This document shows positions 57,859-64,000 of a DNA stretch of 64,000 nucleotides, piece by piece (position 1 is the stretch's first letter; every line of letters starts with the position of its first letter). Source of the DNA: Lentisalinibacter orientalis (GTDB lineage: Bacteria; Pseudomonadota; Gammaproteobacteria; Steroidobacterales; Woeseiaceae); contig NZ_JAPDRJ010000001.1 in the NCBI RefSeq assembly GCF_040706535.1, positions 1,922,001-1,986,000 of the forward strand, in the 5' to 3' direction. Both the position numbers and the translations under genes were made by a program. The notes below the pieces were generated by a model, which saw only the letters and a list, made by a program, of their open reading frames with translations, ran no database searches and was not told the origin of the DNA.

Positions 57859-58707
57859 ATGGCGACCGACCATTACGACAACGCATTCCACACCGACCTC
57901 GATCCCCGCGAGGACTACGCCGGTTATCTCCGTCTCGACCGGCTGCTGTCCGCGCAGCGCCCGCTGAGCGACCCGCCCCACCACGACGAGATGCTGTTCG
58001 TCATCCAGCATCAGGTGGCGGAGCTCTGGTTCAAGCTGACGGTGCACGAGCTCGAAGCGGCGATGGCCGCCATCCGCGAGGACGATCTCGGGCGCGCGGC
58101 GAAGATCCTGGCGCGGGTGAAGCAGGTGCAGCACCAGCTCTACAGCCAGTGGGACGTGCTGGATACGCTCACGCCCAGCGAGTACGCCGAGTTCCGCCAC
58201 GTGTTCGGGCAGGCCTCCGGCTTCCAGTCACCCCAGTACCGGCTGGTGGAGTTCATGCTCGGCAACAAGGACCCGGCGAAGATCGCCGTATTCGCGCGTC
58301 ACGAGGAGTGGCACCGGCGGCTGCGCGCCGCGCTGGAGGCGCCCGCCATCTTCGACGAGTTCCTGCGCCACCTGGCGCGCATCGGCCTGCCGGTGCCGCG
58401 GGAGGCCATCGAGCGGGACTTCGCCGCGCCGCGCGAACCCGACGACCGGGTGGTGGCCGCGCTGGGCGAGATCTATGCCGAGCCCGAGCGTTACTGGCAG
58501 GCCTACGAACTGGCCGAGGCGCTCATGGACGTGTCCAACAACTTCCAGTTCTGGCGCTACCACCACCTGAAGACGGTGGAGCGGATCATCGGCCACAAGC
58601 GCGGCAGCGGCGGCACGGCGGGCGTCACCTGGCTGAAGCGGGCGCTGGACTACGACTTCTTCCCGGAACTGATCCGGGTGCGCACGGAACTCGCCGACGG
58701 CACCTGA
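57859..58707 (+). CDS. kynA: Tryptophan 2,3-dioxygenase
   Basis: A 282-residue haem enzyme opening the indole ring of tryptophan to N-formylkynurenine. Family features are DEMLFVIQHQVAELWFKL near 43-60 with the active-site His51, SGFQSPQYRLVEFMLGNK near 119-136 (substrate loop), and FQFWRYHHLKTVERIIGHKRGSGGTAGVTWL near 231-261 containing the proximal His. The ATG at 57859 follows AGGAGGAGAA. kynB/kynU are not adjacent. It diverges from glutamate dehydrogenase, suggesting a small amino-acid catabolic neighbourhood. Confidence 0.96.
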   Translation: MATDHYDNAFHTDLDPREDYAGYLRLDRLLSAQRPLSDPPHHDEMLFVIQHQVAELWFKLTVHELEAAMAAIREDDLGRAAKILARVKQVQHQLYSQWDVLDTLTPSEYAEFRHVFGQASGFQSPQYRLVEFMLGNKDPAKIAVFARHEEWHRRLRAALEAPAIFDEFLRHLARIGLPVPREAIERDFAAPREPDDRVVAALGEIYAEPERYWQAYELAEALMDVSNNFQFWRYHHLKTVERIIGHKRGSGGTAGVTWLKRALDYDFFPELIRVRTELADGT

Positions 58708-58708
58708 C

Positions 58709-59173
58709 TCAGTAGTGGGGCGCGCCCAGCAGGCGGGCCCGCGCGAGCAGGCGCTCCAGCAGCACGTCCAGGGTGTGCACCTCGTCGTCGCTGAGCCCGT
58801 GCAGGAGTTCGCGCTCGAACTTCAGCGCCAGCGGCGCCACCTCCGCATACACTTCCTCGCCGGCCGGCGACAGGTGCAGGATGGAACGGCGCCGGTCCTG
58901 GTCGGCGAAGCGCCGGTTGATGCGCCCGCTCTTGATCAGCTTGCCCACCGCGCGGCTCACGGCCACCTTGTCCATCAGCGTGCGTTCGGCCACCTCCGAG
59001 GCCGACAGGCCCGGGTGGCGGCTCAGCACGGCCATGATGCGCCACTCGGGTATCGACAGCCCGAAGCGCTTCGAATAGGCGCCCGCGATGGTGGCGCTCA
59101 CCGTGTTCGACAGTATGGACAGGCGGTAGGGGAGGAAGTCCTCGAGTATCAGTTCCTGTTGCTTCTCGGCCAT
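58709..59173 (-). CDS. MarR-family transcriptional regulator
   Basis: A 154-residue winged-helix regulator. The DNA-binding segment is near 45-105 (SIPEWRIMAVLSRHPGLSASEVAERTLMDKVAVSRAVGKLIKSG, then the wing NRRFADQDRRRSILHLSPAGEEV). ATG at 59173 is preferred because GGAG lies seven bases before; an ATG at 59197 is also in frame. Its stop is one base from the convergent kynA stop. It may control kynA or other catabolic genes; no operator was identified. Confidence 0.88.
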   Translation of the reverse strand: MAEKQQELILEDFLPYRLSILSNTVSATIAGAYSKRFGLSIPEWRIMAVLSRHPGLSASEVAERTLMDKVAVSRAVGKLIKSGRINRRFADQDRRRSILHLSPAGEEVYAEVAPLALKFERELLHGLSDDEVHTLDVLLERLLARARLLGAPHY

Positions 59174-59276
59174 GGTCTCCGTCCATCGCGTCGGCATGTC
59201 GCCGCAGACCGGGTGAGGTTAGCCTCCGCGAAGGTCGGTGGCCAGCCCGGAGATGCCGCAACGACGCGGCGGGGCA

Positions 59277-60377
59277 TCAGGCGAGGTGCGGCGCGGCGAG
59301 ATACTCCCGGGACTGCATCTCGACGAGCCGGCTCACGGTGCGCTCGAATTCGAAGGCGAGGCGCCGGCCCCGGTACAGCTCGTCGGGCGGGGCTGCCGCC
59401 GACAGGATCAGGTTGACCCGGCGCTCGTAGAACTCGTCCACCAGGGCGATGAAGCGCCGGGCGGGGTTCTCGCTCGCGCGGTCGAACACGGGCACGCCCG
59501 CCAGGATCACCGTGTGGTAGCGCCGGGCGATCTCGATGTAGTCGTCCTGGCTGCGCGGCCCGTCGCACAACTCGGCGAACTCGAACCAGGCGACGCCCCT
59601 GGCGAGGCGCACTGTGCGCACCGGCCGGCCCTGGATGGTGAGCGTGCGGCCGCTCTCCTCGCGCCCCGAGGCGATGCGCCGGAAGTAGCGCGCGAGGTTG
59701 CGGTCCGCGGCCTCATCGAGGGGCGCGTGATAGATCTCCGCCTCCTCCAGCACGCGCAGCCGGTAATCGGTCTCGGCATCCAGGTGGAATACCCGGCAGT
59801 GGCGCTCGATGGCCTCGATTGCCGGCAGGAACTGCTGGCGCTGCAGGCCGTCGCGGTAGAGCTCCGACGGCGGCAGGTTCGAGGTGGCCACCAGCGTGAC
59901 GCCGCGCCGGAACAGCGCCCGGAGCAGCCGGCCGAGGATCATGGCGTCGGCGATGTCGGAGACGAAGAACTCGTCGAAACAGAGCACGCGGGTCTCCGCC
60001 GCCATATCCGCTGCGACCCGGTCGAGCGGATCCTCCAGCCGCCCGTGGCGCTTCAGCGCCTCGTGCACGCGCCGCATCATGCGGTGGAAGTGGATGCGCA
60101 GCTTGTCCTCGAAGGGCAGCTCCTCGAAGAACAGGTCCATGAGCAGGGTCTTGCCGCGGCCGACGCCGCCCCAGAGATACAGGCCGCGCACCGGCTCGAG
60201 CGCGAAGCGCCCGGGGAACCGCCGCGCCAGGGCGCGGCGCAGCGTCGCCGCCGTGCCGGTGTCCCGGGTCAGCTCGTCGTGCAGCCGCTGCAGCTCGGTG
60301 ACGGCCGCCTCCTGGGCCGGATCCCGGGTCAGGTCCTCCCGGCGCACGCAGTCCAGGTAGCGGTGGTGGATGGTCAT
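59277..60377 (-). CDS. zapE: AFG1-family ATPase (cell division protein ZapE)
   Basis: A 366-residue P-loop ATPase of the ZapE/AFG1 family. Walker A is GGVGRGKT near 70-77, Walker B is LCFDEFFVSD near 127-136, and a sensor-type TSNLPPSELYRDGLQRQQFLPAI lies near 161-183. ZapE associates with FtsZ at the septum in E. coli. ATG at 60377 (MTIHHRYLD) matches the family start; the frame continues upstream without homology. Confidence 0.92.
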   Translation of the reverse strand: MTIHHRYLDCVRREDLTRDPAQEAAVTELQRLHDELTRDTGTAATLRRALARRFPGRFALEPVRGLYLWGGVGRGKTLLMDLFFEELPFEDKLRIHFHRMMRRVHEALKRHGRLEDPLDRVAADMAAETRVLCFDEFFVSDIADAMILGRLLRALFRRGVTLVATSNLPPSELYRDGLQRQQFLPAIEAIERHCRVFHLDAETDYRLRVLEEAEIYHAPLDEAADRNLARYFRRIASGREESGRTLTIQGRPVRTVRLARGVAWFEFAELCDGPRSQDDYIEIARRYHTVILAGVPVFDRASENPARRFIALVDEFYERRVNLILSAAAPPDELYRGRRLAFEFERTVSRLVEMQSREYLAAPHLA

Positions 60378-60493
60378 GGCGCAACGGAGCGTACACCGTC
60401 CGCGCCTCTGCCTCCACAAGGCCTCGACAGGCGCCGCCCGGGCACGGGATGTTAGAATTGCCGGGATACTTCGCAAGCGCACGAATCGCACGC

Positions 60494-60540
60494 AGGAGGG
60501 CCTTCAGGCCCGAACCATGTAGGAGGGCCTTCAGGCCCGA
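60494..60540. repeat. REP-like palindromic doublet upstream of ETF-QO
   Basis: Two identical 20-base copies, AGGAGGGCCTTCAGGCCCGA, at 60494-60513 and 60521-60540 in direct orientation. Each contains a GGGCC-TTCA-GGCCC hairpin, and the second is preceded by GT to give GTAGGAGG. GTAG-headed palindromes of this type are typical of REP sequences mobilised by RAYT (TnpA-REP) transposases. No RAYT gene is present in the window. Confidence 0.8.
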
Positions 60541-60566
60541 TCCGATACCAACAGAGGGGATGACAC

Positions 60567-62213
60567 GTGGAACGCGAATCCATGGAATTCGACGTCGTTA
60601 TCGTAGGCGCCGGGCCGGCCGGTCTGGCCGCGGCCTGCCGGCTGAAGCAGCTGGCGCAGGAGAAAGGCCGGGAACTCTCCGTCGTCGTCGTGGAGAAAGG
60701 CTCGGAGATCGGCGCGCACATCCTCTCGGGCAACGTCTTCGAGCCCAGGGCCCTGGACGAGCTGTTCCCCGACTGGAAGGAGCGCGGCGCGCCGGTGACC
60801 ACCGGCGTCACCCGTGACGACATCTACTACATGACCTCGGAGAAGGGCGCCGTGAAGGTGCCCGGGCCCTTCGTGCCCGGCCCCATGCACAACGAGGGCA
60901 ACTACATCATCAGCCTCGGCAAACTCTGCGTGTGGCTGGCGGAGCAGGCGGAGGCGCTGGAAGTCGACGTGTTCCCCGGCTTCGCGGCCGCCGAGGTGCT
61001 GTACGAGGACGGCAAGGTCGCGGGCGTGATCACCGGCGACATGGGCGTGGACCGGGAAGGCAGGCAGAAAGACGCGTTCACCCCGGGCTATGAGCTCCGC
61101 GCCCGCTACACCATCTTCGCCGAGGGCGTGCGCGGCAACCTCGGCAAGGAGCTGATGGAAAAGTACGACCTGCGGGCGAATTCCGACCCCCAGCACTACG
61201 GCATCGGCCTGAAGGAGGTCTGGGAGATCGAGGCGGCGAAGCACGAGGAAGGCCTGGTGGTGCATTCTCTCGGCTGGCCCCTGCGCAACAACACCGAGGG
61301 CGGCGGCTTCCTCTATCACGCCGAGAATAACCAGGTGTATCTCGGCTTCATCATCGCGCTGAACTACTCGAATCCCCATCTCGATCCCTTCGCCGAGTTC
61401 CAGCGCTGGAAGACCCATCCGAAGATCCGCCGGTACCTGGACGGCGCCGAGCGCATCTCCTACGGCGCACGGGCCGTCAACAAGGGCGGCCTGCAGGCGC
61501 TGCCGAAGACCTGCTTCCCCGGCGGGCTCCTGGTGGGCTGCGACGCCGGTTACCTGAACGGCGTGAAGATCAAGGGCGCGCATACGGCGATGAAGACCGG
61601 CATGCTGGCCGCCGAGTCCGTGTTCGAGGCCTTCGAGGCCGGCGACGAGGGCGGCAGCGATCTGGTCGCCCACGAGGAGCGGGTGAAGAATTCCTGGGTG
61701 CACGAGGAGCTGTACAAGGCGCGCAATTTCGAACCCTCGCAGCACAAGTTCGGCACCTTCTTCGGCGCGGCATTCACGTTCCTGGACCAGAACATCATGC
61801 GCGGGCGCATGCCGTTCACGATGCACAACCGTGTGCCGGACCACGAGGAGCTGAAGCCCGCCGCCGAGTGCGAGAAGATCGACTACCCGAAGCCGGACGG
61901 GGTGATCACCTTCGACCGGTTGTCGTCCGTCTATCTCTCCGGTACCAACCACGAGGAAGACCAGCCCGTCCACCTGCAGCTGAAGGACCCGTCTCTGCCC
62001 ATCGAGTTCAACCTGCCCACCTACGACTGCCCGTCCCAGCGCTACTGTCCGGCGGGCGTCTACGAGGTGGTGGAAGAGGAGGGCAGCAAGGTCTTCCGTA
62101 TCAACGCGCAGAACTGCGTGCACTGCAAGACCTGCGACATCAAGGACCCGAAGCAGAACATCCGCTGGGTCACGCCGGAGGGCGGCGGCGGCCCGAACTA
62201 CACCGGTATGTGA
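60567..62213 (+). CDS. Electron transfer flavoprotein-ubiquinone oxidoreductase
   Basis: A 548-residue membrane-associated flavoprotein passing electrons from ETF to ubiquinone. It has an N-terminal FAD motif DVVIVGAGPAGLAAACRLKQ near 9-28, a central ubiquinone/membrane region, and a C-terminal 4Fe-4S cluster (CPAGVYEV near 495 and CVHCKTCDIKDPKQNI near 515-530), ending GGGGPNYTGM. The GTG at 60567 follows AGAGGGGA at good spacing; an ATG at codon 6 is an alternative. It serves the acyl-CoA dehydrogenases of this window. The 5' leader carries the REP-like doublet. Confidence 0.96.
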   Translation: MERESMEFDVVIVGAGPAGLAAACRLKQLAQEKGRELSVVVVEKGSEIGAHILSGNVFEPRALDELFPDWKERGAPVTTGVTRDDIYYMTSEKGAVKVPGPFVPGPMHNEGNYIISLGKLCVWLAEQAEALEVDVFPGFAAAEVLYEDGKVAGVITGDMGVDREGRQKDAFTPGYELRARYTIFAEGVRGNLGKELMEKYDLRANSDPQHYGIGLKEVWEIEAAKHEEGLVVHSLGWPLRNNTEGGGFLYHAENNQVYLGFIIALNYSNPHLDPFAEFQRWKTHPKIRRYLDGAERISYGARAVNKGGLQALPKTCFPGGLLVGCDAGYLNGVKIKGAHTAMKTGMLAAESVFEAFEAGDEGGSDLVAHEERVKNSWVHEELYKARNFEPSQHKFGTFFGAAFTFLDQNIMRGRMPFTMHNRVPDHEELKPAAECEKIDYPKPDGVITFDRLSSVYLSGTNHEEDQPVHLQLKDPSLPIEFNLPTYDCPSQRYCPAGVYEVVEEEGSKVFRINAQNCVHCKTCDIKDPKQNIRWVTPEGGGGPNYTGM

Positions 62214-62218
62214 GGCCG

Positions 62219-62232
62219 GCCGGCGCGCCGGC
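62219..62232. terminator. Perfect 14-base palindrome between convergent genes
   Basis: GCCGGCGCGCCGGC fills most of the 26-base gap between the ETF-QO stop and the SDR stop. It could act as a weak bidirectional terminator, but no T-tract follows. Confidence 0.35.
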
Positions 62233-62239
62233 GCCGCGC

Positions 62240-63007
62240 CTACTTCGGCTGCATGCGGATGCCGCCGTCGAGGCGGATGGTCTCTCCGTTCAGCATCGGA
62301 TTCGTGTAGATGTAGCCAACCAGGTCGGCATATTCCTCGGGCCGGCCCATGCGCGACGGGAACGGAATCTGCGCCGCGAGCGACTGCTGCACCTCGTCGG
62401 GCAGTCCCGCCATCATCGGCGTCATGAAGATGCCGGGCGCGATGGTCATCACGCGGATGCCGAAACGGGCCAGCTCCCGGGCGATGGGCAGTGTCATGCC
62501 GACCACGCCGCCCTTCGAGGCCGAGTAGCCGGCCTGGCCGATCTGGCCCTCGTAGGCCGCGACCGAGGCCGTGTTCACGATCACCCCGCGCTCGCCTTCC
62601 CCGTTCGGCTCGTTGTTCTGCATGAGTGCCGCCGCTTCCTTCGCGATATTGAAGGAGCCGACCAGGTTGATCATCACCGTGCGCGTGAAATAGGCCGAGT
62701 CCATCGGCCCGTCGCGGCCGAGCACCCGTCCGGGAGCGACGACGCCGGCGCAGTTCACGGCCAGGGTGAGTCCGCCCATCGCCTCGGCCGCCCGGCCGAC
62801 GGCCGCGCGCACGTCCGCCTCGTCGCTGACGTCGGTGCGGATGAAACCGGCGCGCTCGCCCAGCGCCTCGGCGGCCTCGGCGCCGGCCTCCTCGTTGACA
62901 TCCAGCAGCGTCACGCTGCCGCCCGCCGCCAGCAGGTGCTCCGCCGTCGCCCGTCCCAGGCCGGATGCGCCGCCGGTGACTATCGCTTTTACTCCGCCGA
63001 GATCCAT
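62240..63007 (-). CDS. Short-chain dehydrogenase (3-hydroxyacyl-CoA dehydrogenase type II-like)
   Basis: A 255-residue SDR resembling the HSD10/type II hydroxyacyl-CoA dehydrogenases. It has TGGASGLGRATAEHLL at 11-26, VNCAGVVAPGRVLG near 84-97, the catalytic Ser in VNTASVAAYEGQIGQ near 144-158 and YSASKGG near 161-167; PIARELARFGIRVMTIAPGIFMTPMM follows. It starts 11 bases after a biotin-dependent carboxylase subunit gene, which suggests branched-chain amino acid or fatty acid catabolism (for example 2-methyl-3-hydroxybutyryl-CoA oxidation). Confidence 0.9.
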   Translation of the reverse strand: MDLGGVKAIVTGGASGLGRATAEHLLAAGGSVTLLDVNEEAGAEAAEALGERAGFIRTDVSDEADVRAAVGRAAEAMGGLTLAVNCAGVVAPGRVLGRDGPMDSAYFTRTVMINLVGSFNIAKEAAALMQNNEPNGEGERGVIVNTASVAAYEGQIGQAGYSASKGGVVGMTLPIARELARFGIRVMTIAPGIFMTPMMAGLPDEVQQSLAAQIPFPSRMGRPEEYADLVGYIYTNPMLNGETIRLDGGIRMQPK

Positions 63008-63018
63008 GTTCGCTCCTG

Positions 63019-64000
63019 TCAGTCTTCTCTGCCGTCTTCGGTGCCGTCGCCGTCGGGTTCGATGTCGACCAGGACGGCCTCGGCCTCCACGAAATCGCCT
63101 TCCGCCACGCGCACGCGCTCGACCCGGCCGGCCGTACCCGCGCGCAGCGTGAACTCCATCTTCATGCCCTCCAGCACCAGCAGCTTGTCGCCTTCGGAAA
63201 CCCGGTCGCCCTCGGCCACGGCCACCTCGACGACCCGCCCCGGCATGGGCGCCGCCGGGTGGGCGTCGGTCTCGGGCATGGCCGATTCCGTGGCCCACGG
63301 GTCGGCGATGTCGAACTCCCGGGTCTCGTCGTCCACCGTGACCTGGACCCGGCGAGCCGTACAGGCGATCTCCACCGCGCGGGAGGCGCCGTCGATCTCC
63401 GCCACCAGCCCGCGGCAGCCGGTATCGATCAGCCGCACCCGGTGCCAGTCTGCGTCATCGGTGGCCCCCTCACGCGCATCCCGGATGGCCATGGAGAAGG
63501 TCTGCGGGCCGCCGCGGGCCGTGATCCGCCGCTCGCCCGCAGCCGTATCGAAGGCGATGGTGGTGCCGGCGGCCGGCCGGCCGCGCCAGGCGTCCGCGGC
63601 GGCCCACGGCGAGGCATCCTCGCCGCCGCCGCGCTGCAGGCGGCGCATGACGGCTGCCGCCGCGGTCAGCAGGACTCCGTCCGGCACCGGCGTCGCCCGG
63701 GTCAGGCTCTCGAGTTCCCGGTCCACGTAGCCGGTGTCGCTGCGGCCTTTCACGAACGCCGGCGTGCGGGCCAGGCGGCGCAGGAAGGCGAGATTGTTGC
63801 GCGGGCCGAACAGGACGCAGCCGGCCAGCGCGGACTGCAGGTGTCGCAGAGCGGCGTCGCGGTCCGGCCCGCTGGCGATGAGCTTCGCGACCAGCGGGTC
63901 GTAGTAGCGCTCGACGGCGTCGCCGGCCTCGTATCCGTGGTCCATGCGTACGAGGGGGTCGCGCCGGGGCCAGTCGAATACCTCGATGGCGCCGGTGGAC
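63019..64000 (-). CDS. Biotin-dependent acyl-CoA carboxylase alpha subunit, C-terminal part (partial)
   Basis: The frame is open through the right edge (position 64000), so only about 326 C-terminal residues are seen. It covers the end of the biotin carboxylase domain (STGAIEVFDW, YYDPLVAKLIASGPDRDAALRHLQSALAG), a middle linker domain and a biotinyl carrier domain with the acceptor Lys in LEGMKMEF, 47 residues from the end. The EGMKM motif differs from canonical EAMKM, and is seen in 3-methylcrotonyl-CoA and related acyl-CoA carboxylases. Substrate is not decidable; cotranscription with the hydroxyacyl-CoA dehydrogenase-like SDR favours leucine or isoleucine catabolism. Confidence 0.9.
   Translation of the reverse strand, partial: STGAIEVFDWPRRDPLVRMDHGYEAGDAVERYYDPLVAKLIASGPDRDAALRHLQSALAGCVLFGPRNNLAFLRRLARTPAFVKGRSDTGYVDRELESLTRATPVPDGVLLTAAAAVMRRLQRGGGEDASPWAAADAWRGRPAAGTTIAFDTAAGERRITARGGPQTFSMAIRDAREGATDDADWHRVRLIDTGCRGLVAEIDGASRAVEIACTARRVQVTVDDETREFDIADPWATESAMPETDAHPAAPMPGRVVEVAVAEGDRVSEGDKLLVLEGMKMEFTLRAGTAGRVERVRVAEGDFVEAEAVLVDIEPDGDGTEDGRED

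Noticed and set aside
55084..58200. A 1,038-codon frame on the minus strand in another phase of the glutamate dehydrogenase gene
   Set aside because: It overlaps the real dehydrogenase on the same strand and kynA on the other; residue composition is Arg/Gly/Pro-rich noise.

Overview
The window looks like chromosome from a high-GC, aerobic, heterotrophic Gammaproteobacterium. Evidence: a GlnRS-type glutaminyl-tRNA synthetase, TonB-dependent receptors, a 1,600-residue NAD-glutamate dehydrogenase, ETF-quinone oxidoreductase, glycolate oxidase GlcDEF, YhhQ, ZapE, and many acyl-CoA and short-chain dehydrogenases. I cannot place it to genus. No tRNA, rRNA, CRISPR array, intact transposon or prophage was seen. 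Coding density is high, and long antisense open frames are common because of the base composition.

Layout. 1-7.0 kb: membrane metal hydrolase, glnS, an AT-richer stretch with a lipoprotein gene, then a Tat-exported flavin oxidase and a UGT-type glycosyltransferase. 7.1-16.8 kb: a probable inducible catabolic locus. Its minus arm has two tandem MetE-like zinc methyl/alkyltransferases, a PaaK-like CoA ligase, a flavodoxin-like reductase, a VOC metalloprotein and a TonB receptor. Its plus arm has a citryl-CoA-lyase-like enzyme and an alpha/beta hydrolase, followed by an IclR-type regulator. The two arms diverge from a promoter overlapped by two TTCG-N5-CGAA boxes. 16.8-20.9 kb: SAM hydroxide adenosyltransferase, queuosine-precursor transporter and a pair of acyl-CoA dehydrogenases. 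21.2-24.8 kb: molybdenum cofactor cluster moaA-moaC-mobA-moaD-moaE, with a convergent mocA-like gene and an MFS transporter. 26.5-32.8 kb: SDR-MaoC pair, then a GST-glcD-glcE-glcF operon. 32.8-41.6 kb: SpoIIAA-like protein, a second TonB receptor with a clear terminator, a secreted hydrolase, polyphosphate kinase and an EAL-CBS-GGDEF protein. 41.6-44.6 kb: a six-gene minus-strand operon with an encapsulated-ferritin homologue lacking a cargo tail and a FetB-like permease. 44.7-52.8 kb: DmdB-like acyl-CoA ligase, atypical SDR, DUF1499 protein, TesB, MFS transporter, gamma carbonic anhydrase, phosphoglycerate mutase and NYN-domain protein. 52.8-64 kb: NAD-GDH, tryptophan 2,3-dioxygenase, MarR regulator, ZapE, ETF-QO, and an SDR with the C-terminal part of a biotin-dependent acyl-CoA carboxylase subunit running off the window.

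How it fits together. Much of the window serves import and CoA-dependent oxidation of organic acids: TonB uptake, CoA ligation, acyl-CoA dehydrogenation feeding ETF-QO, hydration by MaoC, SDR oxidation and thioester hydrolysis. The best candidate for an undescribed system is the 7.1-16.8 kb locus. Its enzyme combination (paired zinc thiol methyl/alkyltransferases, CoA ligase and a retro-Claisen lyase homologue) matches no pathway I can name. A second theme is short degenerate tandem repeats next to gene ends, most clearly at 39680, 49231 and 50607, and a REP-like doublet at 60494.
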